This document shows, in pieces, positions 1 through 10,100 of a stretch of DNA of 64,000 nt; the first letter of the stretch is position 1; each line of letters begins with the position of its first letter. The stretch comes from Flavobacteriaceae bacterium (GTDB lineage: Bacteria > Bacteroidota > Bacteroidia > Flavobacteriales > Flavobacteriaceae). The notes below the pieces were generated by a model. The model ran no database searches, had not been told where the DNA came from, and saw only the letters and a list, made by a program, of their open reading frames with translations. Where the stretch lies: NCBI GenBank assembly GCA_004762155.1, contig SIHP01000008.1, positions 62,001-126,000 of the forward strand, written 5' to 3'. The position numbers and the translations under genes were made by a program.

Positions 1-1
1 A

Positions 2-1276
2 GAATTACAATTTTCAATGGAAGAAGCTATTGAATATGCTATTAAGAATAATTACGATAACAAAGTAGCTGTAAAAAATGTACAAGCTGCAAAAGAACGT
101 AAATGGGAAACAACAACAATTGGTTTGCCGCAAATTAATGGTGCTTTAGACTATCAGAATTGGTTAAAAAAGCAAGTGTCTTTATTGCCAGCAATTATTG
201 CAGGTGGAAATGAAGGAGAGTATATTCCTGTAGAGTTCACTACAAAACATAACCTCGGGGCCTCAATAACATTATCTCAATTAATTTTTGATGGTTCTTA
301 TTTAGTGGGATTACAGTCTGCTAAGACCTATTTGAAAATTTCAGAACAAGCAAAAGAGAAAACAGCTATTTCAACACGTTTAGCAGTTATTAATGCTTAT
401 GGTAATGTTTTAGTAACAAATAAATCGATAGAGATTTTAGAGAAAAATAAAACTGTTTTAAGTAAGAACTTGTTTGAAACTCAAAAGATTTATGAAAACG
501 GTTTAACCGAATTAGAAAATGTTGAACAGTTGCAAATAACATTGGGTACTTTAGAGAGTAACCTAAGTAATGCAAAACGTTTGCAAAAAATAGCATATCA
601 AATGCTAAACTTATCATTAGGTAATCCAATTCAATCAAAAATTATATTAACGGATACTTTAGAGAATTTAACAATAGAAAATACTAGTTTAAACTTGTTA
701 AGTAAAATATTTAGTTTAGAGAATCATATTGATTATCAAATTGCTCAAAATGATAGAGAAGGAAAGCGTTTGTTAATGCGTTTAGAACAAAGTAAAGCGT
801 TACCAACATTATCAGCATTTGTTAATTATGGAACTAACCTTGCTACAGATAGCTTTGGTAGTGAAAATAATAATTGGTTTGATTATTCTTTATTAGGTGT
901 AAGTTTAAACGTACCGATTTTTAGTAGTTTTGGTAGAAAGGCAAAAACGGCAAGAGCAAAAATAGATTTAGATGTGGCAGATATTCGTTTAGATGAAATA
1001 AAGCAACAGCTGAATTTACAAGCAGAAACTGCAAAAAGCGAATACCAATTAAGTATAGAGAATTATCAAATAGCAAAGAAGAATTTATCATTGGCGGAAC
1101 GCATAGAAAAGAAACAACAAACCAAGTTTTTTGAAGGATTATCTTCTAGTTTCGATTTATCACAAGCACAAAATCAATTATATAGTCAACAAAATAATTA
1201 TGTTCAGTCTATGCTAAATGTAATTTCCAAAAAAGCAGCATTAGAAAACGCATTAAACTTACCAGTAAAAAAATAA
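2..1276 (+). CDS. TolC-family outer membrane efflux protein, 5'-truncated by the window edge
   Basis: Outer membrane channel of a tripartite RND efflux pump. The frame is open back to base 2, where it reads ELQFSMEEAIEYAIKNN, the usual first helix of a TolC repeat. The ATG at 17 is therefore internal, and the signal peptide plus some 20-30 residues lie outside the window. About 425 residues remain. They form two TolC-like halves rich in long amphipathic helices; the second begins near LGVSLNVPIFSSFGRK (about residue 300). The stop is four bases before the adaptor gene and the permease follows, so the three are one transcription unit. The family is firm; the substrate is unknown. Confidence 0.92.
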   Translation, partial: ELQFSMEEAIEYAIKNNYDNKVAVKNVQAAKERKWETTTIGLPQINGALDYQNWLKKQVSLLPAIIAGGNEGEYIPVEFTTKHNLGASITLSQLIFDGSYLVGLQSAKTYLKISEQAKEKTAISTRLAVINAYGNVLVTNKSIEILEKNKTVLSKNLFETQKIYENGLTELENVEQLQITLGTLESNLSNAKRLQKIAYQMLNLSLGNPIQSKIILTDTLENLTIENTSLNLLSKIFSLENHIDYQIAQNDREGKRLLMRLEQSKALPTLSAFVNYGTNLATDSFGSENNNWFDYSLLGVSLNVPIFSSFGRKAKTARAKIDLDVADIRLDEIKQQLNLQAETAKSEYQLSIENYQIAKKNLSLAERIEKKQQTKFFEGLSSSFDLSQAQNQLYSQQNNYVQSMLNVISKKAALENALNLPVKK

Positions 1277-1280
1277 CCAA

Positions 1281-2453
1281 ATGAAAAATATATTTATACT
1301 ATTAATAACTGCAGTGTTAGTTGTTTCTTGTGGAGAAGGAAAAACAAAGTCTGTGGAAGATTTAATTTCTAACGGAACAATTACGGAGTTAAAAAATAAA
1401 AAGAGCGAATTAACCACAGAGCTTTCGGGAATTAATGCTGATTTAGAGAAGGTTAATGATAAGTTGTCTAAGTTAGATACATTTAAAAAATTACCATTAA
1501 TTACAACAATAACTGTAAAAGAAAATAAGTTCAATCATTTTGTTGAGATTCAGGGAGATGTAAAAACAAAGCAGAATATTTTAGTGTATCCAGAAATGCC
1601 AGGTATTTTAAGAAAAATATATGTTAAAGAAGGTCAGCGCGTTGCAAAAGGTCAGTTGTTAGCATCTATTGATGATGGAGGTATGAGTAATCAAGTAGCG
1701 CAACTTGAAGCTACTTCTCAGCTGGCAAAAACAACTTTTGAACGTCAAAAGCGTTTATGGGAACAAAAAATTGGATCAGAGATTCAATTCTTACAAGCAA
1801 AAACAAATTATGAGTCTCAAAAAAACACTTTAGATCAGTTAAAGAAACAACAAGCTAAATCCTTAGTAAGGGCACCGTTTTCAGGTGTTATAGATGATGT
1901 TATTAAAGAGCCAGGAACTGTTGTGGCTCCAGGTATGGGATCAGAAATTTTTAGAGTTGTTAACCTTAATAACATGTATGTAGAAGCTGAAGTTCCAGAA
2001 AGATATATTGCAAGTATCACAAAAAACAAAGAAGTAAAAGTGTTATTTCCAATTTTAGGAAAGTCTACAAGTAGTAAGGTTAAACAAGTGGGGAGCTTTA
2101 TTAATCCAGATAATAGGTCTTTTAAAATAGAGGTTCCTGTTGATAATAAAGATGGAAATATTAAACCAAACTTAACTGCAAAGCTTCAAATTAATGATTA
2201 TACATCTGAAAAAGCTGTTTTAATTCCACAGAGTATTATTTCTGAAAATTCAAAAGGAGAACAATTTGTTTATGCAATTAAAGATAAAAAAGCAAATAAC
2301 GTAGCTGTTACAGAAAGAGTAATTATAACTACAGGGAAAACTCAAGGAGATTTTATTGAAGTTTTAGAAAATTTATCTGTTGGTAGAGAAATTATTCAAG
2401 AAGGAGCTCGTAGTGTAAAGAATGGACAAGAAGTAAAAGTTATCAATAAATAA
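1281..2453 (+). CDS. RND efflux periplasmic adaptor (HlyD/MFP family) lipoprotein
   Basis: Membrane fusion protein that bridges the inner-membrane RND pump and the TolC channel. The N-terminus is a lipoprotein signal with lipobox VVSC (Cys17). Residues about 30-65 are a predicted coiled coil (LKNKKSELTTELSG onward). The two halves of the biotinyl-lipoyl-like domain are visible at GILRKIYVKEGQRVAKGQ (about 108-125) and VRAPFSGVIDDVIKEPGTVV (about 196-215), with a helical hairpin between them. Beta-barrel and membrane-proximal domains follow. The length (390 aa) is normal. The gene lies 4 bases after the TolC gene and 11 before the permease. Coupling and family are clear; the substrate is not. 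Confidence 0.93.
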   Translation: MKNIFILLITAVLVVSCGEGKTKSVEDLISNGTITELKNKKSELTTELSGINADLEKVNDKLSKLDTFKKLPLITTITVKENKFNHFVEIQGDVKTKQNILVYPEMPGILRKIYVKEGQRVAKGQLLASIDDGGMSNQVAQLEATSQLAKTTFERQKRLWEQKIGSEIQFLQAKTNYESQKNTLDQLKKQQAKSLVRAPFSGVIDDVIKEPGTVVAPGMGSEIFRVVNLNNMYVEAEVPERYIASITKNKEVKVLFPILGKSTSSKVKQVGSFINPDNRSFKIEVPVDNKDGNIKPNLTAKLQINDYTSEKAVLIPQSIISENSKGEQFVYAIKDKKANNVAVTERVIITTGKTQGDFIEVLENLSVGREIIQEGARSVKNGQEVKVINK

Positions 2454-2464
2454 AAAAAATACTG

Positions 2465-5400
2465 ATGACAGAGCAAAAAAAACATGTAGATAAAGATTTT
2501 AAATTATCCTCTTGGGCGATTGGTAACAAAACAACTATTTATGTAATAATGTTAGTGTTGTTTTTCTATGGAATTTCTGCATACTTTAGTATGGCTAGAG
2601 AGAATTTTCCAGAGATAAAAGAAACTAAAATTTATGTAAGTACTGTGTTTCCAGGGAATACTGCGGAAGATATAGAAAAGTTAATTACAGATCCTTTAGA
2701 AGATAAATTAAAAGGGATTAGTAATGTGGTAGAAGTAACATCAACGTCTCAAGAAGATTATTCTATTGTAATTGTAGAGTTTGACGAAAGTATTACTGTT
2801 GAACAAGCAAAACAAAGTGTAAAAGATGAGATAGCAACAGAAACTTCTAGTGAAGATTGGCCAACGTTTAATGGAGCAAAAATAGAACCCAATACGTTTG
2901 CATTAAGTATGTCCGAAGAGGTGCCAATTTTAAATATTAATATTTCTGGTGATTACCCAGTTTATAAATTAAAAGAATTTGGAGAGTATTTACAAGATGA
3001 AATAGAAGATTTAGAAGAAATAAAAAAAGTAGATATCCGTGGGGCTCAAGATAAAGAAGTTGAAGTTGCTGTAGATATTTATAAAATGATGGCTGCAAAA
3101 GTAAGTTTTAACGATATTTCTTCTGCAATTTCAAATGGAAATGTAACTATGTCTGCAGGTAATTTTATTACAAGTGGACAAAGAAGAACTGTTAGGATTA
3201 TTGGTGAAATTGGTACACCTAAAGAATTAGAGAATTTTGTTGTAAAATCAGAATTTAATACACCTATTTATCTTAGAGATGTAGCAACTGTAGCTTTTAA
3301 AGACAAAGAAAAAACAACTTTCGCTCGTGAAAGAGGAGAAGAAGTGGTAATGCTTGATGTTAAAAAAAGAGCTGGTAAAAACATGGTTGCAGCTGCTGAG
3401 CAAATACGAGAAATTGTAAAAGAGGCAAATGCAAATTATTTCCCTAAAGATTTAGAAGTAACTATAAGTAATGATCAATCATCTAAAACAATTGGTCAGG
3501 TAGATGACTTAGTAAATAACATCATTTTTGGAGTTATTTTGGTGGTAGTTGTATTGATGTTTTTCTTAGGATTTAAAAATGCAATTTTTGTGGGATTCGC
3601 TATACCAATGTCTATGTTTATGTCTTTAATGATATTAAATATGTTAGGCTATACCATGAATACCATGATTCTTTTTGGGCTTATCATGGGACTTGGAATG
3701 CTGGTAGATAACGGAATTGTAGTTGTAGAAAATGTATACCGTTTGATGGATGAAGAAGGAATGGGAAGAGTGGAAGCTGCTAAAAAAGGGATTAGTGAAA
3801 TTGCTTTTCCTATTATTATTTCTACAGCAACAACTGTAGCAGCCTTTATTCCATTAGGACTTTGGCCTGGTGTTATGGGGCAATTCATGGTTTTATTACC
3901 TATAACTTTATCAACAGTATTAGGATCTTCATTATTGGTTGCTATTTTCTTTAACTCTGTATTAGTATCTCAGTATATGAGTATAGAAGATGAAAATATG
4001 CCAATTAAAAGAATTATCATATTAACAAGTGTTATGACATTTCTTGGTGTTATTGTTTTATTAACAGGTGGAGCATACAGAGGTTTAGGAACGCTAATGA
4101 TATTTACTGCAATAATGTTGTGGGTTTATAGATTGTTTTTAAGAAATTGGGCTAATGCATTTCAAAATAGAATATTACCTAAATTAGAAAACTGGTACGA
4201 AAGACAATTAAAAAGAGCTTTAAGTGGTTGGAGACCTTATGTTTTGTTTTTTAGTACTTTTATTTTGCTAATAGCTTCTATTGGAGTTTTTGTAGTGTCA
4301 TTAGCTACACAACGAACTAAAGTAGAATTTTTTCCAGATAATAAGCCAAATCAGATTATTGTTTATATAGAATATCCTGAAGGTACAGATATTCAAAAAA
4401 CAAACGAAATAACGAAGCAGATAGAAAAAAAAGTTGCTGATGCGTTATATGATGATGTTTATATGGATGGTGATTTTAATTTTATGGTAGAAAGTGTTGT
4501 TTCTCAAGTTGGAGAAGGAGCGGGAAATCCACAAACAGATGGAGGTTCTGCTGCAGAAATGCCACATAAAGGTAAGATTACAGCTTCTATGCGTGAATAT
4601 AAGTATAGAAATGGTTTGGATAGTGAATTGTTGCGTCAGAAAGTTCAAACTGCTTTAGTTGGTATTTATCCAGGAGTTTTAATTTCTGTAGAAAAAGATG
4701 CAAATGGACCACCAGTTGGTCATCCTATTAACATTGAAATTAAAGGTGATGATTATGCGGAGTTAATTGTAACAGCAGAAAGAATGCGTGATTTTATTAA
4801 CGAAAAAAGTATTTCTGGAATTGATGAGTTAAAGATTGATGTTAACAAGGATAAACCAGGAATGCAAGTTTTAGTTGATAGAGAAAAAGCTGGAGAATTA
4901 GGTGTAAGTACTGGTCAGGTAGGTCAACAATTAAGAGCATCTATTTTTGGGAATAAAGCAGGTATTTATAAAGAAAATGGTGAAGATTACGATATTTATG
5001 TGCGTTTCAATAAAGAAGATAGATATAACGAGAGTGCTATTTTTAATCAGAATATAATTTTTAAAGATATGTCTTCTGGTAAAACAAAAGAGATTCCTGT
5101 TTCTGCTGTGGCAACCAAAAGTAATAGTTCTGGTTTTAGTGCTATTAAGCATAAAAAAGTAAAAAGGGTAGTAACAGTGTATTCAGCTTTATCAGCTGGA
5201 GAAACAGATGCTGCTGCAGTTGTTGGTAAAATTCAATCAGAAATGAAGAATTTTAAAGACTTACCTAAAGGAATTAAAATTGATTATACAGGACAAATTG
5301 AAGAACAGAATAAACAAATGATGTTCTTAGTTGGAGCATTTTTTACAGGTTTAGCATTAATTTTCTTTATTTTGATTTTCCAATTTAACTCTGTTTCTAA

Positions 5401-5983
5401 ACCAGGTATAATCATGATCGCTATATTCTTAAGTTTTATAGGTGTATTTGGTGGATTGGTGATTTCTGGAGCTCCATTTGTTATTATGATGACGATGATG
5501 GGAATTATTTCACTTGCAGGTATTGTGGTAAACAATGGTGTTGTTTTGCTGGATTATGCACAGTTACTAATTAATAGAAGAAAAGCAGAAGAAGGTTTAG
5601 GTGATGATGAATATTTAAGTAGAGAAAACTTGTTTGAAAGTATTGTTAAAGCTGGTAGAGCACGTTTGCGTCCAGTATTATTAACAGCAATTACAACTAT
5701 TTTAGGTTTAATACCTTTAGCAATTGGGTTAAATATTAATTTCTTTAGCTTGTTTAATGAATTAAATCCCCATATTTATTTTGGAGGAGATAATGTTATT
5801 TTTTGGGGGCCTTTAGCTTGGACAGTTATTTATGGATTGATAATAGCTACATTCTTAACGTTAATTGTAGTTCCTATTTTATTCTATTTAATAACACGTT
5901 TAAAAATGTGGATTAAAGATTTTGGAAACACTGTTGATGAGGTAGATGAAATTGGTATTATTCATAAAGATATTATAGAGTAA
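2465..5983 (+). CDS. RND-family efflux transporter permease (AcrB/HAE-like)
   Basis: Proton-driven inner-membrane pump of the tripartite efflux system. At 1172 aa it is longer than AcrB (about 1050). TM1 lies at about residues 19-42, a large periplasmic loop with porter motifs follows, then TM2-6 at about 345-490. An additional hydrophobic stretch occurs at about 515-560 (IIILTSVMTFLGVIVLL), before TM7 near 595 and TM8-12 after about 955. The TM4 proton-relay motif reads GMLVDNGIVVVENVYR near residue 414, so the second Asp of AcrB's pair is Asn; this variant is common in Bacteroidota RND pumps. TM10 keeps a GIVVNNGVVLLDY motif. Last gene of the operon, followed by a strong hairpin terminator. 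Confidence 0.93.
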   Translation: MTEQKKHVDKDFKLSSWAIGNKTTIYVIMLVLFFYGISAYFSMARENFPEIKETKIYVSTVFPGNTAEDIEKLITDPLEDKLKGISNVVEVTSTSQEDYSIVIVEFDESITVEQAKQSVKDEIATETSSEDWPTFNGAKIEPNTFALSMSEEVPILNINISGDYPVYKLKEFGEYLQDEIEDLEEIKKVDIRGAQDKEVEVAVDIYKMMAAKVSFNDISSAISNGNVTMSAGNFITSGQRRTVRIIGEIGTPKELENFVVKSEFNTPIYLRDVATVAFKDKEKTTFARERGEEVVMLDVKKRAGKNMVAAAEQIREIVKEANANYFPKDLEVTISNDQSSKTIGQVDDLVNNIIFGVILVVVVLMFFLGFKNAIFVGFAIPMSMFMSLMILNMLGYTMNTMILFGLIMGLGMLVDNGIVVVENVYRLMDEEGMGRVEAAKKGISEIAFPIIISTATTVAAFIPLGLWPGVMGQFMVLLPITLSTVLGSSLLVAIFFNSVLVSQYMSIEDENMPIKRIIILTSVMTFLGVIVLLTGGAYRGLGTLMIFTAIMLWVYRLFLRNWANAFQNRILPKLENWYERQLKRALSGWRPYVLFFSTFILLIASIGVFVVSLATQRTKVEFFPDNKPNQIIVYIEYPEGTDIQKTNEITKQIEKKVADALYDDVYMDGDFNFMVESVVSQVGEGAGNPQTDGGSAAEMPHKGKITASMREYKYRNGLDSELLRQKVQTALVGIYPGVLISVEKDANGPPVGHPINIEIKGDDYAELIVTAERMRDFINEKSISGIDELKIDVNKDKPGMQVLVDREKAGELGVSTGQVGQQLRASIFGNKAGIYKENGEDYDIYVRFNKEDRYNESAIFNQNIIFKDMSSGKTKEIPVSAVATKSNSSGFSAIKHKKVKRVVTVYSALSAGETDAAAVVGKIQSEMKNFKDLPKGIKIDYTGQIEEQNKQMMFLVGAFFTGLALIFFILIFQFNSVSKPGIIMIAIFLSFIGVFGGLVISGAPFVIMMTMMGIISLAGIVVNNGVVLLDYAQLLINRRKAEEGLGDDEYLSRENLFESIVKAGRARLRPVLLTAITTILGLIPLAIGLNINFFSLFNELNPHIYFGGDNVIFWGPLAWTVIYGLIIATFLTLIVVPILFYLITRLKMWIKDFGNTVDEVDEIGIIHKDIIE

Positions 5984-6004
5984 AAAAGTAATTTTAAAAT
6001 TATT

Positions 6005-6042
6005 AAAGACTGAAAAGTATTCTGCTTTTCAGTCTTTTGTTT
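6005..6042 (+). terminator. Rho-independent terminator of the efflux operon
   Basis: A 13-bp perfect stem (AAAGACTGAAAAG, 6005-6017, with its complement at 6025-6037) and a 7-base loop end in a short T-rich run. It lies 21 bases after the permease stop and before the recX promoter. Confidence 0.85.
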
Positions 6043-6066
6043 TTTATCAAATTAAAACAGAGGTTG

Positions 6067-6074
6067 TATTTTTG
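6067..6074 (+). promoter_or_regulatory. Bacteroidota -7 promoter element for recX
   Basis: TATTTTTG matches the TAnnTTTG -7 consensus and ends four bases before the ATG at 6079. The transcript would have almost no leader. Confidence 0.55.
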
Positions 6075-6078
6075 TAGT

Positions 6079-6549
6079 ATGAGTAAAAAAGTATTTACTG
6101 TTCATGAGATTAAAAAGAAGTTAGAGTTCTTCTGTGTCTACCAAGATAGGTGTCATAAAGAAGTAGAAAGTAAGCTTAAAGAGTATAGAGTAATTCCAGA
6201 AGCAAGGGAAATGATTTTACTAAGCTTGTTACAAGATAACTTTTTAAATGAAGAGCGTTTTGCTAAGAGTTTTGCTAGAGGTAAATTCAGAATAAAAAAA
6301 TGGGGGAAAGAGCGTATTATCCGCGAATTAAAATTTAGAGATGTTTCTGCATACAATATAAAAACTGCCTTAAAAGAAATAGATGAAGATGAATATATAG
6401 CGACTTTATATGAGTTGGTAAACAAAAAAAATGATTCAATTACTGAATCAAATATTTACAAACGTAAAAAAAAGGTTGTTGATTATGTTCGATATAGGGG
6501 ATATGAATCAAACTTGATTTTTAAAGTAGTTAATGAGTTAGTTCTTTAA
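6079..6549 (+). CDS. recX: Regulatory protein RecX
   Basis: Predicted cytosolic modulator of RecA filaments. The 156-residue protein is a small, basic, all-helical RecX, with the typical segment NFLNEERFAKSFARGKFRIK in the middle and a following WGKERIIRELK. I chose the ATG at 6079 (MSKKVFTVHEIKKK). An upstream in-frame ATG at 6037 falls inside the efflux operon terminator, and the -7 element at 6067 would leave it untranscribed. The 3' end overlaps the convergent NTF2-like gene by 12 bases. RecA is not in the window. Confidence is high for family and start. Confidence 0.9.
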   Translation: MSKKVFTVHEIKKKLEFFCVYQDRCHKEVESKLKEYRVIPEAREMILLSLLQDNFLNEERFAKSFARGKFRIKKWGKERIIRELKFRDVSAYNIKTALKEIDEDEYIATLYELVNKKNDSITESNIYKRKKKVVDYVRYRGYESNLIFKVVNELVL

Positions 6550-7047
6550 GTCTTTTATGAGTAAAGCATCTTTTTCTTGTTTAATTTTAATAACTGGTTT
6601 TATGTCTTCGTTTGGTACGGTAACAGATAAAACATAGTGTTTTATTTTCCATTGATTGTTTACTTTTTCAAGTACACCAGATCCTCTACAAATTCCCATC
6701 CATGTGTCTAAAATTTCGTCAAACCAAACAATTTCTTTAGATGAATGGATATAAATATTTCTTTTTAAAGTAGTAAAGCTCCATGCTTTTCCTTTGTCAA
6801 AAAAAGGTTTACTAAAATTTTTAAACTCTTTTTTACTCCAAACTTCTTTAGCATCAGTACCAACAAAAATAGAATTTGTATCCATTGCTTCAAAATAATT
6901 ATCAAAATTAGCATTAGCCGCAGCTTTGTGCCAATTGTTTAATATATTAGTAATTGTTCTTTCTGTGTTTAAATCATTGTTAGTTGTGTTTTGAGCGTTA
7001 CAATTCAATAAAATAGATAAAAGAAAAAGTGTGAATATTTTATTCAT
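6538..7047 (-). CDS. NTF2-like (SnoaL/DUF4440-type) lipoprotein
   Basis: Small secreted or lipid-anchored protein of 169 aa with lipobox LLNC (Cys16). The mature part has the cone-shaped NTF2/SnoaL pattern: helix NILNNWHKAAANANFDNYFE, a strand region DTNSIFVGTDAKEVW, helix KKEFKNFSKPFFDKG, and strands ending WFDEILDTWMGICRGSGVL. This domain is used for ligand binding or catalysis in many families, so no reaction can be named. It converges on recX with a 12-base overlap of the 3' ends and is separated from the upstream T9SS gene by a terminator, so it is probably monocistronic. The fold call is fairly secure; the role is unknown. Confidence 0.75.
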   Translation of the reverse strand: MNKIFTLFLLSILLNCNAQNTTNNDLNTERTITNILNNWHKAAANANFDNYFEAMDTNSIFVGTDAKEVWSKKEFKNFSKPFFDKGKAWSFTTLKRNIYIHSSKEIVWFDEILDTWMGICRGSGVLEKVNNQWKIKHYVLSVTVPNEDIKPVIKIKQEKDALLIKDLKN

Positions 7048-7094
7048 AATTGTTTTGAATTAGGTGAATAATGAGTTTAAATATACTGTAAAAT

Positions 7095-7131
7095 AAAAGA
7101 GCCTTCAAAATTGTTTTGAAGGCTCTTTTTT
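7095..7131 (-). terminator. Hairpin terminator after the BNR-repeat T9SS gene
   Basis: GAGCCTTCAAAA pairs perfectly with TTTTGAAGGCTC across a 3-base loop. It is flanked by A and T runs, so it could work in both directions. It lies just after the stop of the large minus-strand gene. Confidence 0.85.
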
Positions 7132-7145
7132 ATGTGTAAAATACT

Positions 7146-10100
7146 TTATTTAAGTATTAGTTTACTTGCTGAAGTTTTACCATTAGAAGACATATTTAAT
7201 AAATAAATTCCTTTAGAGAAATTACTTAAGTCTAATTGGTAGTTTTCAGTTGTGATATCTTTTTTAACGAAAACTTCTTTACCAGTAATATCTATAATTC
7301 TAATGTTTAGTTTTTCAGAATCATTTCTGTTGATATTGAAAATATCTTCAGATGGATTAGGGTAAACGGCTACACCGTTTAAAAATAAAGAATCGTTAGT
7401 AGATAATGTTCCTGAAATAACTAAATCATCAATAACAACTCCTTCTTCTGTTGTACCTCCATCAGAAAAGAATTTAAATCTAAAAATAATATTAGACTGA
7501 TTTGCAAAAGAATTTAGGTCATAGCTGTATTCTTTATTAGTACCATTAGGTAAGTTGTCTGAAGGATTAATGTTTTCTCCTTCTCCTGTCCATTGTTTAC
7601 CAGGTAATCCATTTTCTGTTGAAGAACTATTATACCAATTAGAATCAGAAGAGCTACCAAGTATTTCCCAGTTGTTTCCTTCATCGATAGAATATTCCAA
7701 TGTAAGGTAATCATAATCATCCTCAGTGTCAAACCCCATATTAAACTTAAGAACAGGGTTGTTAACAGTTAATAAATTATAACATTTTGTATATAAGTAT
7801 CCAATTGTTGATATAGGATACTCGCCAGATAGTACTGTGTTATATGCGTTATTTCCATTAGGTGTACTTAGTAATGTCTTGTCTGTGTTACCTAGCTCCC
7901 ACATCGTAGAGTTATTAGTTGTGTCGGTATTTAGCGCGTCGCTTGGATCTTCAAAAGTATTTACTATTAAAGGACTAGAGTTGTTACTGTTGATTATAAA
8001 ATCAATACTCCCAGAGTTGTTTGATTCATACGTATCATTATCAATTGTAGTTTGAATACTTAAAGTTTCTTTACCGACTGTGTTACTAAAAATTTCTGGT
8101 AAAAGTATATTCGTTTCTTCCTCAGAATTTAGGTTTCCTGTCCATTCATAACTGTTACTCGTTCCGTCAGAAAAAGAATAGTTAACTATTATTTTAGTTA
8201 TAGTGTTTGTTCCTTGGTTTTTAATTGTTATTTCTGGAGTTACTTGGTTTTCACAAGTAACAGGGTTATCAAGTCCGTTTATAGATATAAGACGAATATC
8301 ATTATCGGGTAGAGTACTAGGTATATCTGTTCTGAAAAGACCTCTACCATATGTACCAGCATATAACTTAGAGTCTTCTTCGTTAATATCTAAATCTCTA
8401 ATTTGCAAGTTAGGTAATCCGTTATCAAAAACTTGCCATTCTGTTAAGTCATCATTGATATAATAAACACCAAGAGTAGTTCCAAGGTAAACAGTGTTGT
8501 TGTTACTTCTTTCGTGATGTTTAATTACCAGCTTGTTTTCAGAAGGTAAATTCCCTGTGATATCAGTAAAAGTTCTAGAAGATTCTGTAAAGTTAGTTGA
8601 CTTAAATACTCCATTTTCAGTTACGATCCATACAGTATCCGAATCGTTCTTACTTATTTCAATAGAATTAATGGTTCCGTTTGAAAAAGAGATACGGCGA
8701 AAACTAAGTCCTTTGTTTGTACTTCTATAGAGTACGTCGTTAACTGTTACATATATATAGTCGCTATCATTAGGATCAATTGTTAGTGTATTGAAATTTC
8801 CTCCAAAAATTCCAGTGGATACTTTTGTCCAAGCATTGTTTTCTAGCTTATATAATTGACTGTAACCAGCGTATAATTCACCTTCTTTATTGATAGTTAG
8901 GGGTGTTATCCAATTACCTCCATCGTCATTTGTTCCTGTTTCAGCACTTGGTGCACCAACACGTGTTGAGCCTAAAGTACCTTGGTCATAGGAGATGTTT
9001 AAAGATCCTCCGTATTGTGTAAATCCGTAAAATATTTGTGAATCATTAGGGTTAACAATACCTTCCATACCGTCACCTCCATGGTAATTATTCCATTCTG
9101 TTCCATTAAAACCAAAACCACCATTATCTTGTAGCCCACCAGCAACAACATCAAGTTTATCAGAAGCAACAGAAATTCTGTAAAATTGACTAATGGCTAA
9201 GTTTTTGGTAAGATCTGTGAAATTATTTCCTTCATCAGTAGAAACATATATTCCACCATCAGTACCTGCAAAAAATTTACCATCTATAAAGCGTAAAAAA
9301 TGAATATCTGCATGTGTGTAAGAGGTTTGGAAGTAATTATTCCATTGATTCATTTGTGAAAAATTGTCACCTCCATCTGTGGATTTCCAGATATCTAAAA
9401 CACCAACATAAATAATGTTTTCATCTTCAGAAGAAACTGTTAAAGCCAAGTCGTACCATGCTTGTGTGCTGTTAAATATATCGTTAGTTTCAGCTGTTCT
9501 TGAAAAAGTATCTCCACTGTCTGTAGATTTATAAATACCATTGAAGGCATTTGAAGAACCAGCACTAACGATATAGATATAATCAGGATTAGCAATGGTT
9601 ACGTCCATGGTTAATCTTGTTGATCCTGTTAATTCAGTAATAGCAACTTCATTAAAAGATTCACCAGAATTTGTAGACTTGTAAAAGGTGTCATCAGATA
9701 AGGCGTACCAGGTTGAAGAATCGCCTGGTTTCATTTTTAAATCTTCAATATTTGCAGATAATTTGGTAGTCCAAGTAGTTCCTCCATTTATCGATTTTTG
9801 AACTCCAGTACTTGTGGCAACCAATATTGTTTGTGAATTTGTAGGGTCAATATATATTTCATTCATTGAATTTGGATCACCAGGGATATCTCCTGTAGAA
9901 TTCCAAGTGGAACCTCCATCAGTAGACTTCCATACACCAACAGCATAAGAATCGTTAGCGTCATCGTCACCGGTCGCTATATAAATAATGTTGGAATCAG
10001 TTGGGTCTATAGCAATACCAGAAACACCTATTTGGGGTAAATAATCAGTTAAAGGAATCCAGTTTAAACCAGCATCAGTAGATTTCCATATTCCACCTGC

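Noticed and set aside
3649..5535. Several minus-strand frames inside the RND permease gene
   Set aside because: They are antisense to an unambiguous coding sequence and give low-complexity Ile/Thr-rich products; shadows of codon use.
6037..6078. N-terminal extension of recX from an upstream ATG
   Set aside because: It begins in the T-run of the efflux operon terminator and precedes the -7 element at 6067, so it would not be transcribed with recX.
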